NCBI RefSeq assembly: GCF_040712315.1
Contig: NC_134019.1
Span: forward strand, 35,249,873-35,313,872
From: Castanea sativa
Taxonomy: Eukaryota; Streptophyta; Magnoliopsida; Fagales; Fagaceae
DNA: 64,000 bases
Direction of reading: 5' to 3'
The first letter of the stretch is position 1, and the number at the start of each line of letters is the position of its first letter. The notes beneath the pieces were generated by a model that saw nothing but the letters and a program-made list of their open reading frames with translations, was not told where the DNA came from and did no database searches. The position numbers and the translations under genes were made by a program. Below, one piece after another: positions 11,471 to 23,800 of this stretch.

Positions 11471-12304
11471 ATGCTTCACACACTCTCACTCCCAACCCTT
11501 TCTTGCTCCTCCATTCCTACCAAAACCTCAAAACCCAACAAAACCCCTGCATCTCCTCTATACATCAAGTTCCATACATCCCACCGTGACAACCTCCGCT
11601 ATCTCAAAGCCCTTGGCATCATTCACAACAAGAAGCCCCCCTCAATCAACACAGACACCAACACCATCGACCATGTCCTTGCCACAGTTGAGTTCTTCAA
11701 ATCCAAGGGCTTCACAGAGCCTGACTTCCCTAGACTCGCTTACCTTTGCCCACAACTCTTCACTACAAACTGTGACCCCACTGACTTCGCTCCAGTTTTT
11801 GATTTCTTGGCCACCGAGTTACCTGCCACCGCCGAAGAATCACGCAGCTTAATCCTCCACTGCCCTCGCCTTCTCTTTTCAGACGTCGAGTTCTGTCTCC
11901 AGCCCACTCTGGATTATCTAAGGCAGCTGGGGATGGAGAATTTGAGCTCACCAAGTAGTCTTAATGCGCATCTTTTGAACACGCGAGCTAATAAGCTGAG
12001 AGAAAAGATTGGGTTCTTGAGGAGCATTGGTTTTTCTCAGGAGGAAGCTGAAAGGGCTTGTGTTAGATTGCCTGCCATGTTTGGTTATAGTATTGATAAT
12101 AATTTGTGGCCAAAGTTTAAGTATTTGGTGGATAAGATGGAGAGGAGTGTGGAGGAATTGAAGAAGTTTCCGCAGTATTTTGGGTTCAGTTTGGAGAAGC
12201 GGATAGTGCCAAGGCATTTGCATTTGAAGGAGAGGAGTGTTCAGATTCCATTGAATAGAATGTTGTTATGGAGTGACCAAAAGTTTTATGCCAAGTGGAA
12301 ATGA
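11471..12304 (+). CDS. Chloroplast/mitochondrial mTERF-family protein
   Basis: Intronless frame of 277 residues starting at the ATG at 11471. The first 40 or so residues are rich in Ser, Thr, Lys and Pro with almost no acidic residues, as in an organelle transit peptide. The rest is a run of mTERF motifs, short helical repeats with the pattern P.L...N and LG: for example FPRLAYLCPQLF, LILHCPRLLF, PTLDYLRQLG, IGFLRSIGFSQEEAE, LPAMFGYSIDNN and LKKFPQYFGFSLEKRI. mTERF proteins bind nucleic acid and control transcription, splicing or translation in plastids and mitochondria. The short length and position beside PLAA fit Arabidopsis At3g18870 (recalled, about 274 residues). Codon use is more G/C-rich in the first 400 bases than in the surroundings. 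The family is certain; which organelle is not. Confidence 0.93.
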   Translation: MLHTLSLPTLSCSSIPTKTSKPNKTPASPLYIKFHTSHRDNLRYLKALGIIHNKKPPSINTDTNTIDHVLATVEFFKSKGFTEPDFPRLAYLCPQLFTTNCDPTDFAPVFDFLATELPATAEESRSLILHCPRLLFSDVEFCLQPTLDYLRQLGMENLSSPSSLNAHLLNTRANKLREKIGFLRSIGFSQEEAERACVRLPAMFGYSIDNNLWPKFKYLVDKMERSVEELKKFPQYFGFSLEKRIVPRHLHLKERSVQIPLNRMLLWSDQKFYAKWK

Positions 12305-13269
12305 AATTTTGGCATGGTTCTTTACGATTCCCTTCTTTTGGGTTTGCTAAAATTATGGTCTGTTTTATTAACAAGCAAGGCTTTGCATGTAAATACGTAA
12401 ACCACACCTATTAACAAAGATTTAATTTGTTATCTGCTGTATTCTAAAAAATTAGAAAGAAAGAAAAGTTGTTTGTACGTTATGTTATATGGTTGATCAA
12501 TTAGACAATTAGTGTACCCTTTTGGAACGTTAAGTTATTGTGCAAACTTTGATATTTCAGTACCATTAAATTCAGTGAACAAGTAGAAAATGTAAAATGG
12601 AGCCTCAAGCGCTCCGTCCCTCCCAATAACCTAGGTGCACTATCTTCTGCATATCTTTTTTCTTAAAAAATTACCAATGTACTGAACAAGTCGATGGTAG
12701 TGTCGAACTATAAAGCCTGTGTGGACATTTTATACTGCTTCATTCACTAAACTAACTTGCATAGACTATGCAAAATAATCTGCTAATCTATTTTTAATAA
12801 AGCAAATTCAATGCAGCAAGCAAAACAATAAGTAAACATGTTTAAGCTTATTTAACCATGCTGAATAACAGGTTACTCTATGACGGTAATCCTTTCGTGC
12901 TTAAATTTTAACCTACTAAGGAAACATCAACTTGCCGGCTACCAGTTACATCTTCACTATGATTACATCTACAAAGAGAGCGCAACCACACATACATAAA
13001 GAACAGGCCATAGATATCCAGAAATGCCGGCCATTCAGCTACATTTTTTTCAATGGCAATTCGGCTACATTCTCTATTTTTGAAAAACGTTCCATCAATG
13101 GTCAACAAATATGGTACAACTGGGGCCCCAGAACATAAGAAAAAACAATTGCTGCACCATTTGGTACCATAAAGAAATTCCTTGGGCCCAACACAAATTG
13201 TTAACTAAATTTTGACTTTCAAGTCTTTTTTTTTTTTTTTTACTAACCCAAGAAAAAAATATCCCTGTA
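12305..13269. other. mTERF 3' UTR and intergenic spacer
   Basis: A+T-rich sequence between mTERF and the right arm of the inverted duplication. The open frames at 12908-13138 lie on both strands and match nothing known. No repeats are seen. Confidence 0.4.
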
Positions 13270-14880
13270 TCTTTATCGATCGAAGGATCCTTTTTGGCAT
13301 GTTAGTATTCCGCGTATGCAACCAGCAGACAGAGGCCCGGTTCTTCACTGATTTCTGTGAACTCTTAAGGTCCAATCAACCTTCCACAATGTTCATCTTC
13401 TATTTAAGATTCACTTCAAGCTGTCATTATTTATTCAAACCTGGGGAAAGAGGAAAATTAAGAATCATCAACATATACTAAACTCAACATATTAGGCTTT
13501 CAAGTTAAATCCCAAATTAGTTGGCGTTGGCCTCAAGAATTCCTCTCCGCCATTTTGATCTATATACGACCATCTTATTCATTCAATCATAGCCACATAG
13601 ACCAAGTATGACTGTGCGTACATATAGAGAGTAGTGTTATCGTAGGAAGCTTCCAACAACATCCCCCAGAAATAGTTAAACAACTTAAGGCTCTAAGTTT
13701 CTTCCATCCCCATTCTATTATTGTACATTAAGTTGTTAAACAGAATGGCTTGCCAACACAGGGTGGGGGTGTATTGCATCTTATCATGTTCAGCTGACAC
13801 TTAGATCAGTTGATGCAATTGATAATACATGTCTGCGTATGACAAAATCACAAAAAGCTAGAGACCATCATAAATTGCTAAGCATCGCACTTTAAAAAAT
13901 TGCTAAGCATCACACTATTAGAGGAGATGAAATACAAGAAACCACATGGTGGAAGCTACCTAATAGGTACCCATATGGGTAGAACTCATTCTTGAAGACC
14001 AGCTTGCAATGGGAGGGTGCCCAAGAGCTACACATGGTTAAGCTTACACTTAATCAATGTGGGACACTAAGATCATAACACTATCCAATGGAACTGTATG
14101 CATTCAGCATTTTTTGTGTGCTTGTATATCACACACATGCACACTAATGCATCTCCCAGTCTACTTACATGCATTTCAAATTATTTTTTTTAACACTAAA
14201 ATAAAATTTTCACTTATAAAAAGAAAATGGGGCGAGGCCCAAGTACACTGGGAGTACACTACACCTATAGGACACTTAACAAAAATTTATATTAAAAAAA
14301 AAAGATAAAAGATAAAATAAACATGTCAACAAAGATTAAAAATAAATAAATTTTTTACAAAAATTATAGGTAATAAAACTTTTATTTAAAGAACTGAACA
14401 TTGTGTTCACGATGGTGAACACTCTGAACAAGCAACAAAGATACAAAATATCCAGAGAAAACTGTTTAGTTACCAGGGACTTGAGAGATTCAACTCTGTT
14501 TAGTTAACAGTTCAATGTCAGCCCCAACTTCAGCAATTTTGGCGTCTTTAGAGGCCTTTGCTGCTTTGGCAATGTCCTCAACATCAAGGTCCAGGGCAAT
14601 TTTTCTCACAAGACCATCAAGCATCTGTATTATGAAACACAGCAATTAAATTACTAATTAATCCAATTGGCCAGTTCAAAGGTAAAATATTATACAAATA
14701 CATATTTGATACCAAAAAATTATTTCAGTAAAGTAAGTCTATGCTTCAGTTAAGTTTGTTGAGTCTTTCTCACTAAATTCCAAACCCTTACCTAGTTCGT
14801 GCTTAACATCATATCCAGCTTAATGAATCCATGACATCATATACAATATTATATTTTGCTTTACGTTTCCTCTTGCATGC
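13270..14880 (-). repeat. Right arm of the inverted duplication
   Basis: Reverse-complement match to 1-1465. It begins in the flank downstream of PLAA, passes through the PLAA 3' UTR and last exon, and continues into intron 21. This arm carries the intact exon and is presumably the source copy. The match extends as far as the left arm is visible. Confidence 0.85.
14381..14386 (-). terminator. PLAA polyadenylation signal
   Basis: AATAAA on the minus strand, about 104 bases downstream of the PLAA stop codon. The duplicated arm keeps an equivalent AATAAA at about 382. Confidence 0.6.
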
Positions 14881-17800
14881 ATACGAAACTTTGCCCAGGG
14901 CAATGAGATTTTGTGTTTCCAAAAAAAGGTGTTATATTTGCCAGATCTCACTACATATTAGTGTGCACCATTGAGCATCCTTGTTTCAAGCATGACACCA
15001 ATATTTCACCAACAAATATGAGATGAAGAAAAGAGAAAAATAAATAAATAAAAAATCTTGGCCCACTCCTTCAGTGATTACATTTTATCTAACATAATGG
15101 TTAGGCTTGGACAGAAGATTTTTATAAAGCAATGAGTGACCATCGATGGCCTATTTTTGTTAATTTTTTCACAATTTTTTTAGCATTCACAAAAAGAATT
15201 ATGAAATGCCAGTACAAAACTTTGGTTCCAATGTACAGCTCAAGCTTTATCTAGCACACTCAAAATTACAAGTTTGACCATTTTCAAGTGAGAAATATCA
15301 AATCATTTTCCCTCTGGACCAATCAATTCATATATAAAAAATATCTGTATTCCAAAAATGAAAGCATACTTTTAAAAGTCCAAAAATTATATGGCCAAAT
15401 CTCCAGTGAATTGACCTACTATTCAGCATAAACATTAACAGATCAACCAACAGATACGAGTGAACAAGACCAAAATAAAAAGATACCAGTGATCCAATGG
15501 CAACTAAAACACGGAATTTCGAATCAACTTCTAGATTTTCCTCTTCCACAATCTGTTAAAAGAAAAAGAAAAAAAAAAGTACTATAATGCATGAATATGA
15601 AGATTGACATTTCTTGAGAACATCAAGAAACAATGTAATCCATCTAAGACAAAAGGCTAAGCATTTGCCTGGTAATGTAATCAAAACATACCACAAGAGC
15701 TGCTGAAAGCACTTGAGATTGCCCTTCTTGATCCTTCTTTTCAATTAAAAGCACAGCGTAACTGTCAAGCTCACCAGAGAACTAAATGTTAGGCAACTTG
15801 ACTAACAAGGTAGTTTTAAAATATATGCCTAACTTCTACCTTCCTTTACTCTTTGAATGACTATAATACTACAATATGCATAAAAAATACCACCTATGCC
15901 ACTCAAACCAATAGGTCAAAAATGATTTGTGACAAAGGTGTTAAATGATCAACTCTATCAAAGGTGAGGGCTGTCCCACGTGGAGAAAAAATCCTCTCCT
16001 TTTACTCATGATCACATCTGCTTGACCCAATCATGACGTGAAAGGATGGGACATTTTCAAAGTCAGACCAAGCTGGTTGAACAGAAAGAGAATCTGTAAA
16101 TGATAGTGCAGTTTGTTTCCATAATTTTTGTAAGCGGATGGAAAAACACATAATTCTCTCAATATTGAAAACTGGACTAACAAGATAATAAGTGGTTGTA
16201 GTGAAAAGTACAACGATAAGGAGATGACAATAAATTAACTGTGAAAACATAAATTCCAGGAATCACAAAACAAATTCTAAAGAGCCTTTGACCAACTCCA
16301 CTTTTCACTGTTGCTCAAGAATCCACTAAAAGAAACACTATGCTGGCAAATTTACAGTAAAACAATTTACTTACTTGAGTATTAAAGTGGAGTAAGACAA
16401 CTGCAAATTCTTATTTGGAGATGAATAACAACTTGAAAACGCATCAAGAATCTGCAAAATCAGTTAAATAAATAAATAAATATGAGAAGCAATTGAATAT
16501 ACGAACCGAAAACATGCTCAGTGTGACAAGCTGTGCAGTTATTGCCTTAACAATCATCCAAGTAAAAGGCCTGAAAAAAGGGAAATGTTTTCTCTAACTG
16601 ACTTATCAAGTACCCATTACATTTCTACCCAACAAGAGATGTGTAACAAAATGCTCAAGGGATTTTTTAAACTAAGTGCGTATATCTTTTTTTAATAATA
16701 ATAATAATAATAATAATAATGAAATTATCAAAGAAAAAATATTTGGAACATCAATATACAAGCTAGTATTCTTCTAGAAACAAGAAGGCTTAGTGAAGCA
16801 AAGGCCAAAGCCAGTTATAAAACAAGAGATTTCCAATGTAACCCTGAGAAAGGTTTCAAGGGAACAATAAATTAGCACATAAAGTATAAAAAGCACAAGT
16901 AAAAACTATATAATATAGAGCACATTAAGTGCTTGTCAGCAACAATGTTAATACCATATATCCATACCATATCTAATAGACACAGACACCAACACCCACC
17001 CACTGCACATAGAGAGCACACAGTGCTCAAAACCACATTCAAACTAAGGCCATTGCTTGGCACGCATGATCAAACTCAGAAAATAACAATGAAGAAGCGA
17101 GTGCCAACCTCACTACGATGCTTTTGTAACCAGTTGTAGAAACATGAATTTTTGAATAGATTAGTTACAGCACGGATACTCGTTAAAAGGTTTGCAGGAA
17201 TAGCTGGGTTTGTTGTGACTTTCTTGATTATTTCCGATAGTACACCTGTGTTGAGCACACAAGGTCAACAGTCAAGATAGAATTTGGTAAAAAACTATCC
17301 ATAAAGAAAGAAGAATGCCTCATAACAAAAGCTTTCAGATATATTTTCAGAAATAAAAAATATTTAGGTCTCATCTTTGACTTCAATACCATTTTCAGCT
17401 TCAACATGCTTGAGAAGTACGGTCGCCCCATCTGGGTGCAGGACAGTCATCCTCAAAATATCAATAACTGCAAATTGACAGTATAACATTAACCAACTGA
17501 GCGAAACTATTTTCCTGGAACTGTAATGTTACTCATTTTTTTTAAAAAAAAAAAAGCATAATACTGTAAAATCACACTCCAATACAATCCAAGAATAAGT
17601 GAAAATCAAAGCATTCAGAATTTACATAAACAGCATATTCATTTATCAATAAAACTAAATAGTACCTACAGTTAGTGTGCCACAATTGCATCTGAGTACA
17701 GAACTTAGTATAGCATTGATGCAAGGAGCACAACCAAAGTTATTTTGAAATTTAGTATTCAGATTTTCATTTGTCTTAAGGGATTGGATTATTTCAAATT

Positions 17801-20800
17801 TTTCATTTTTTTTATTTTGGATTCAGATAGGGATAAGATTTCAGATTATTTTTTAGTTGAGAGTTTTACGGGATGTAAACTTTTGTAATCCTAGAAGCAC
17901 TAAAAAAATGATACAGGTGGTTTTTTTATATTATTGAATAAAATTTTCTTAGTGAGAAATTTCTTTATCTGCTTGTTGGTGATTCCAAGCAACCCCAAGG
18001 ATGTGAAGCCTAAGGTTTTCAAGCTGCTATAGGTGGTGAAGCCTAGACTGTCCTGCATCAAGCATAGAGCTCTGTAATGTACATATAAGTTTTGGCCCCA
18101 AGGGGACCTCTTTAATTCTTATACAAAAGTAAATTCCATGGCACTTCAAAGCTTAAATCTCATATATTTGAAAAGATCTTTTTATTGACAAGTAACAGAT
18201 GTTCTAAGAACAAAACAGGAATACCCATATACGTCAGATAATTCAGGCATCAAATAATTCATTAAAAGAAAATGTCATCTCTGGGAGACATTAAGAAATA
18301 TTCGGAAAAGATTAAAACAGATCTAAGAAAACCTTTTTTGGTAGGTAAAGAAGAACCAGGGAACAGCCATTAATATCATTTAGAAAGCTCCTCACTAAGT
18401 TTTAAATTACAAATATGATACTAATGGGAATCCAGAATCCTATAATTTATGCAGAAGCCTGAGAATTTTGGCATGCTAACCTGGAAATATCATTGCCAGA
18501 GGCCATGAATTTAGCAATTTCAGTAACAAAGCTATATCAACATCTGCTAATTTGCTACTATGATAGTGTGACGTGTCCTTCAGAACTTTAATAATGGCAC
18601 CAAGTCTGGAAAACTCAAGCTCTGTCAAAGATAAATTTTTATTTTCCTACAACAGATTTGTCAATAAATACAAGTTAATCAGGAGTTTACTTCGTGGTAG
18701 AGTAGAAATTAATCAGGAGCTCAGTCAAAGATAACTTCTCCTTTTTCTGAAAAAGTAGAATTTACTTTGTGATTTATCCTTCAAGATGAACATACCGAGT
18801 CAGAGAGTAGAGCATTGTTAAACTCTGTAATCTTTTTGAGGATCCCATCAAACTGTGCTGCATCAAAAACAAGCACTCCTTTCTGGAAACAAAATGATAG
18901 ACAAAGAATGACAAGTAAATGACAGGGTGAAAAGAGACACCAAAGTACTTGAGAGAGGTAAAGAAGGAGCATGCATCTTTTAAAGTCACCCAATTGACGA
19001 ACCCAACCAGCAATATATCAGATACTCAAACAACGACCCCTATAGAGATATAGTCCTGGAATACAGAAATAGAATATCAAAATACACAGCCCAAAATGCT
19101 CAAGGGGGTAAAACTCGCCTCAAAACAGCCATAGAGCCCAATTACATGACATATCTACCAAACAACGAACAGCGAAAAAAATGTGCAGAAGAATGAAAAC
19201 ACAATCAGCACAATCAGAAACTTCTATAGACAACAACAACAACAACAACAACAAAAACCCTCATAATTCCCTCGTACAACTAAGGATCAATACCATAGAG
19301 AAAAATTCCATAAAATACCAGAGGGTATAAATACAAGCATAACATTCTAACAGAAATACAATAAAAAGAGTAATAAACATATAATTATTTAAGAGGAAAA
19401 TAAAAACCTAGAAGTAATTAAAAAATCAGTCTACAACTCTAAGTGAAAAGGAGTCAATCCCAACCACAACGGAGTAGAGCCATAATAGTCAAGTAGGGAA
19501 GCCAAAGAGCTTCTTTTGGCTGGAGGATTACAGAATACAATACTAAAAAAGTACATTGCATTCACTAGGTAATATTTCATGTGAAACAAATAAAATATAA
19601 TACATGAGCTTTTACAATCACTCAATATATACTTTTTTACAAGTTCCCTAAGAATGGACATGCAATTCCTGGAAATGCATCTTAAACCCCTTGACTGATA
19701 TATCCAAACCTATTAACACTACACTGTAACAGCATACCTTAGGAATGTGCTTGAAAATGGGTTTTGCTGAAACAGCTGCTAAATAAACAAGAATATGAAA
19801 AAACATTAGAGCCATAGTCTTACATTGGAGGTTGTGAAGTAAGTCTGGCATTCAATACATATTAGCATATGCAAGAGAAAGTAACATACAGTAACAGCAA
19901 TTTTTAATTTTTAACTAATAAAAATACATACCAGACACACTGGAAGTTGCTCCAGGTATATAAGCACTAGCTGAAATGAAAAACAGAAAACATTAGACAA
20001 GCAAAAAGGAAGTGACTACATCAATTATCTCAGATGTTCATGTCATAGTTCCATAAAAATATTGTACTTACAGCCAGTAAAGGGATCACGAAATGATGAA
20101 TCCAGGGTGAAGTCCTTTTGTCCAGAATTTTGGAGTATAAACTCTACAATTTGTTGTCGATAGGAAAGAGGTAGATTCTCCTTGAGGAGCCATTTGTCAG
20201 CAGTAGCATAAGGATTATCTGAAAATATCAAATTTTATGTCATTGGTTTTTGAATTAACAATTACATTCATGATTCATTAGATGTCAATGATGTAGTAAG
20301 TTAAACAAACAACAATTAAGGCCTAATATCATCAAGGGAGATGAGTGCCTTCGTTTATTTGATACTAGAGCAAGACATGAACATCATACTGAGTAGAGAG
20401 AGAATACTGAGAGAAATTGGGACCACAAAATTATAATTATAATGCAACAAGGTGGAAAGCCAGTGAACTCTTATAGCTCAAGTGCCATGCCCTTGTAATC
20501 AACCACAGGAAAACAGGACCAAGAAAAAAATACCTGATCGATTGTAGGGCAACTTACGAATAGGCTCCCCATCTCCAATATCGACATCAAATACTGAGTA
20601 ACAACAGAATAAAAGACTGAATCGTTACTTATTACCAAAAAATAAATAAATAAATGATATAGACAAATGGTCAACCATATTAAAGTTGTCAAAGAACATA
20701 AGATTCTGACCATAGTCATATTCAATCCCATCAAGAACAGGACGCCTCAGGTTATCGTCCGGTCCGTCAACAACTTCACCAATCTTAAAAAAATTATATA

Positions 20801-23800
20801 AAAATAAAAATAAAAATCATAAGACTAATTATAAAAATAAAAATAAAAAAATCAAATATTAGAGAGAGAGAGAGAGAACTAAAGTGCAAACAAAAACCGC
20901 AAAAGTAAAAATACTCGGAAAACAAACTAAATGCACTAACATATAAAATTAAAAGCATAAATCTTTAATGGTCCAGCTCAAAACTCATTCCAAATGTCAA
21001 TTTAAACATGTGTTAAAAGAGGGGGATTCAACACAAAAATAAGTAGAATAGGAATAAGGACAATATTAAAGCCATTTGCATGAAAGTGCAAGACACCTCA
21101 CTCAACAAGTATAAGTCAAGACTACTAGATAGAGCACATTTTTAGAATCCCGCAATCTGAGAGATTGCATTATAAAGACTCCCCATAAACTTCACTACCA
21201 TCCATAAAATTAAGTAAATGGGTGATGCAAATACAAACACCATAACGAAGTCAGAGATAGGGGGGAAATTTTGGTGAAGAGGGACATAGGCAGTGGCTGT
21301 AAATATCACACAGCAAACTGGACCTGTAACCTTTCTATATACTTCCTAGTTTTTTATTCACAATTGAGGGGAAAAAAACAAAAATTTTCCTGTCACAGTC
21401 ATCTGCTATACATGGGATTAAAATTTTTAAGAAAAATGAACAAACTTGCAGAGCATAAGATTCTAAGAAACACCACAACAAAGAAAGGAAGAAAAGGAAA
21501 AGAGTATATCAAGCGCCAGAGAGGCAACCACTTAATGTTGCATTGCAAATAAAACCATAAATCTAACTGCTGATATAGTTGTTAGAGTGGAATTGTAAAT
21601 TACCTTATCCCACTTCTGTTCCCTCAAGTTCCAAGCATATGCCACACCATTGTCCCCCTCTCTGACGACTTTTGTCTGCCCATCACTCGTCCCTGATATG
21701 GAAGAAAAGAAAATACAATTCATATTAAGCAGCATACAACAGCAATCAGGTGCAACATATCAATCCTGTATGAACATCCGAACACTGATTTTTTTAATAC
21801 ATGTGGGGGAAAAGGAGTCAATATGGCAACCTGGCAATATTCATGGAAGCTCATTTTCTTCTTATTATGTACATTAAATATATTTCAGAAACTCTGAAAA
21901 GAAAAAGGCGAAGGCAAAGCCCAGTCACATGCAAACTACACAAGGAATAAATGTTTCCTATTCTTTACTGACAGCATTTTATTTTTGGCAGAGGAAAATT
22001 AAACAATGACTCACTGAAAACGTATTTGAAAAGGAGAAATCTCTTATACAACAATTATAATACAAGAAACCTTGTCATCCACAACTTGAAATGGATAATA
22101 ACTGAGAAACTGAACGGAAAGATCTTTAGTAAATTTAACTAAGATACCATTCAGCTAACTGTACAATTAGAATCACACCTGGAACCTGTAAAGCCTCCAG
22201 CCCTGGTAAATCATCCAGTTTTAATCCTCCAACCCTCTTCCTAACACAAACAAGTCCCAACATGAAAATAAGTCAAAGTTGACAAGTAATGTTGATCCAA
22301 ATGGAAATTACAGGTGATAAATCATAAAATCCATCCAAAGAATTTCCGGAAATCAGAAATATATTCATAATTAGAAATAAGTCGAGAACTTCAGAATTCA
22401 AACAAAATTTAAGATAATCATGTAATGAGATTTCAAGTGGGAAAAAGAAGTGAAGAGGTCCATTGTATAGTACTATTTTTAAAAGAAAGGCAAAAAGAAG
22501 GATGTCCCCAAGAACCTAATATATTGAGCCTAATTGGATGATTATCTAAATTGCAATGATTCCAAATTTGCAAAAAAAAGAAAAGAAAAAAAATCCCATT
22601 CAAGTCATCATGGATGATAATACCTGCTTCGCTTGTATTGAGAAAGTTGGGAAGCATATGACTCAAGTTCCAGTGAGTCAGCCAACCTATCCTGATGAAC
22701 TGTCCAAATACGAATAACTCCATCTGAACATCCTGTCACGATATCGCCATTGTCCAAGAATTTGGCATCCCAAACACAACCAGGATGCTCTATGGTCTGA
22801 ACACAAACTCCATCTGAAACATGACATGATTACCGGGTAAACATTTCAATTTCAAGCAATATAGGACATATTACATAGCAAGAACCAAAATTTAACATAC
22901 CCAAATATGAAGCTTTTGCTAATCCCTTGTCCATTAGACAAGAATGTTTACAATCCACAATAGATGTCATCACATGACATCCACATCTTTTTTCTTTTTT
23001 TTATAGGTAGACATCCACGTCTTTTTAAAGAAATTCCATAACCGTAAAATGTATAAATGGGCATTTAATATTGAAAGTGAAGAAAATGAACAAAAATTAC
23101 TGAAGTTTCCTCTTCTCTTTTCTTACATTTTTTTTTTGGAGGGGGGGGGAGGGGGTATTGAACTTGAAATGTAAGAAATAGTATGGGTCAAAACAGCCAA
23201 TCTGAAAAGGTTCTCCCAAAACTCTATAAACCTTATTGAGCATGGGGCCACCGATGATCAGTCTGTGGTTGACAAATGCACAAAATAAATCTGAGCCAGA
23301 CAACAACACAGATCAATTACAATTTTAGCTTGAACAAGAATCAAATGTGAGAATCCAAGCACAAATAACTTCTCCGAAAAGAGGATGAAAACCGGAAATA
23401 ACTACCTTTCCATATCTTTGCAGAACAATCTTCACTACCACTGACAATAAGTCCAGAGACATGTGAATCAACTGAATAGACAATGGAAGTATGACCAACC
23501 ATCTCCATTAATACTTCACCACTTAATGCCCATAATCTTATGGAACTGTAGCAATGGAAACAAATTAAAAGTTAGGGACACCTATTACACAAAACAAATG
23601 TGGGCAAGAATAATTTGAATATTCAAATGAGGAATTGGAAAAAAAAAAAATTAGGAGCAAAATTAAATAAGAACAAAAATTTTTAAAGTAAAAAATTAAA
23701 TAAGAACAAAATTTCCAAGAGACAACAAAGAAGCTTGCATTATCAACAAATATCTGCAACACATCTAGTTCAGTTGACATGGAAGACACTTTGCTAGCAT

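Noticed and set aside
11313..11852. 179-residue frame overlapping the mTERF gene
   Set aside because: It lies in another frame of the same G/C-rich region, is Ser/Thr/Pro-biased and shows no domain; the mTERF frame explains the coding signal.
11948..12223. Minus-strand frame over mTERF
   Set aside because: Antisense shadow; no independent support.
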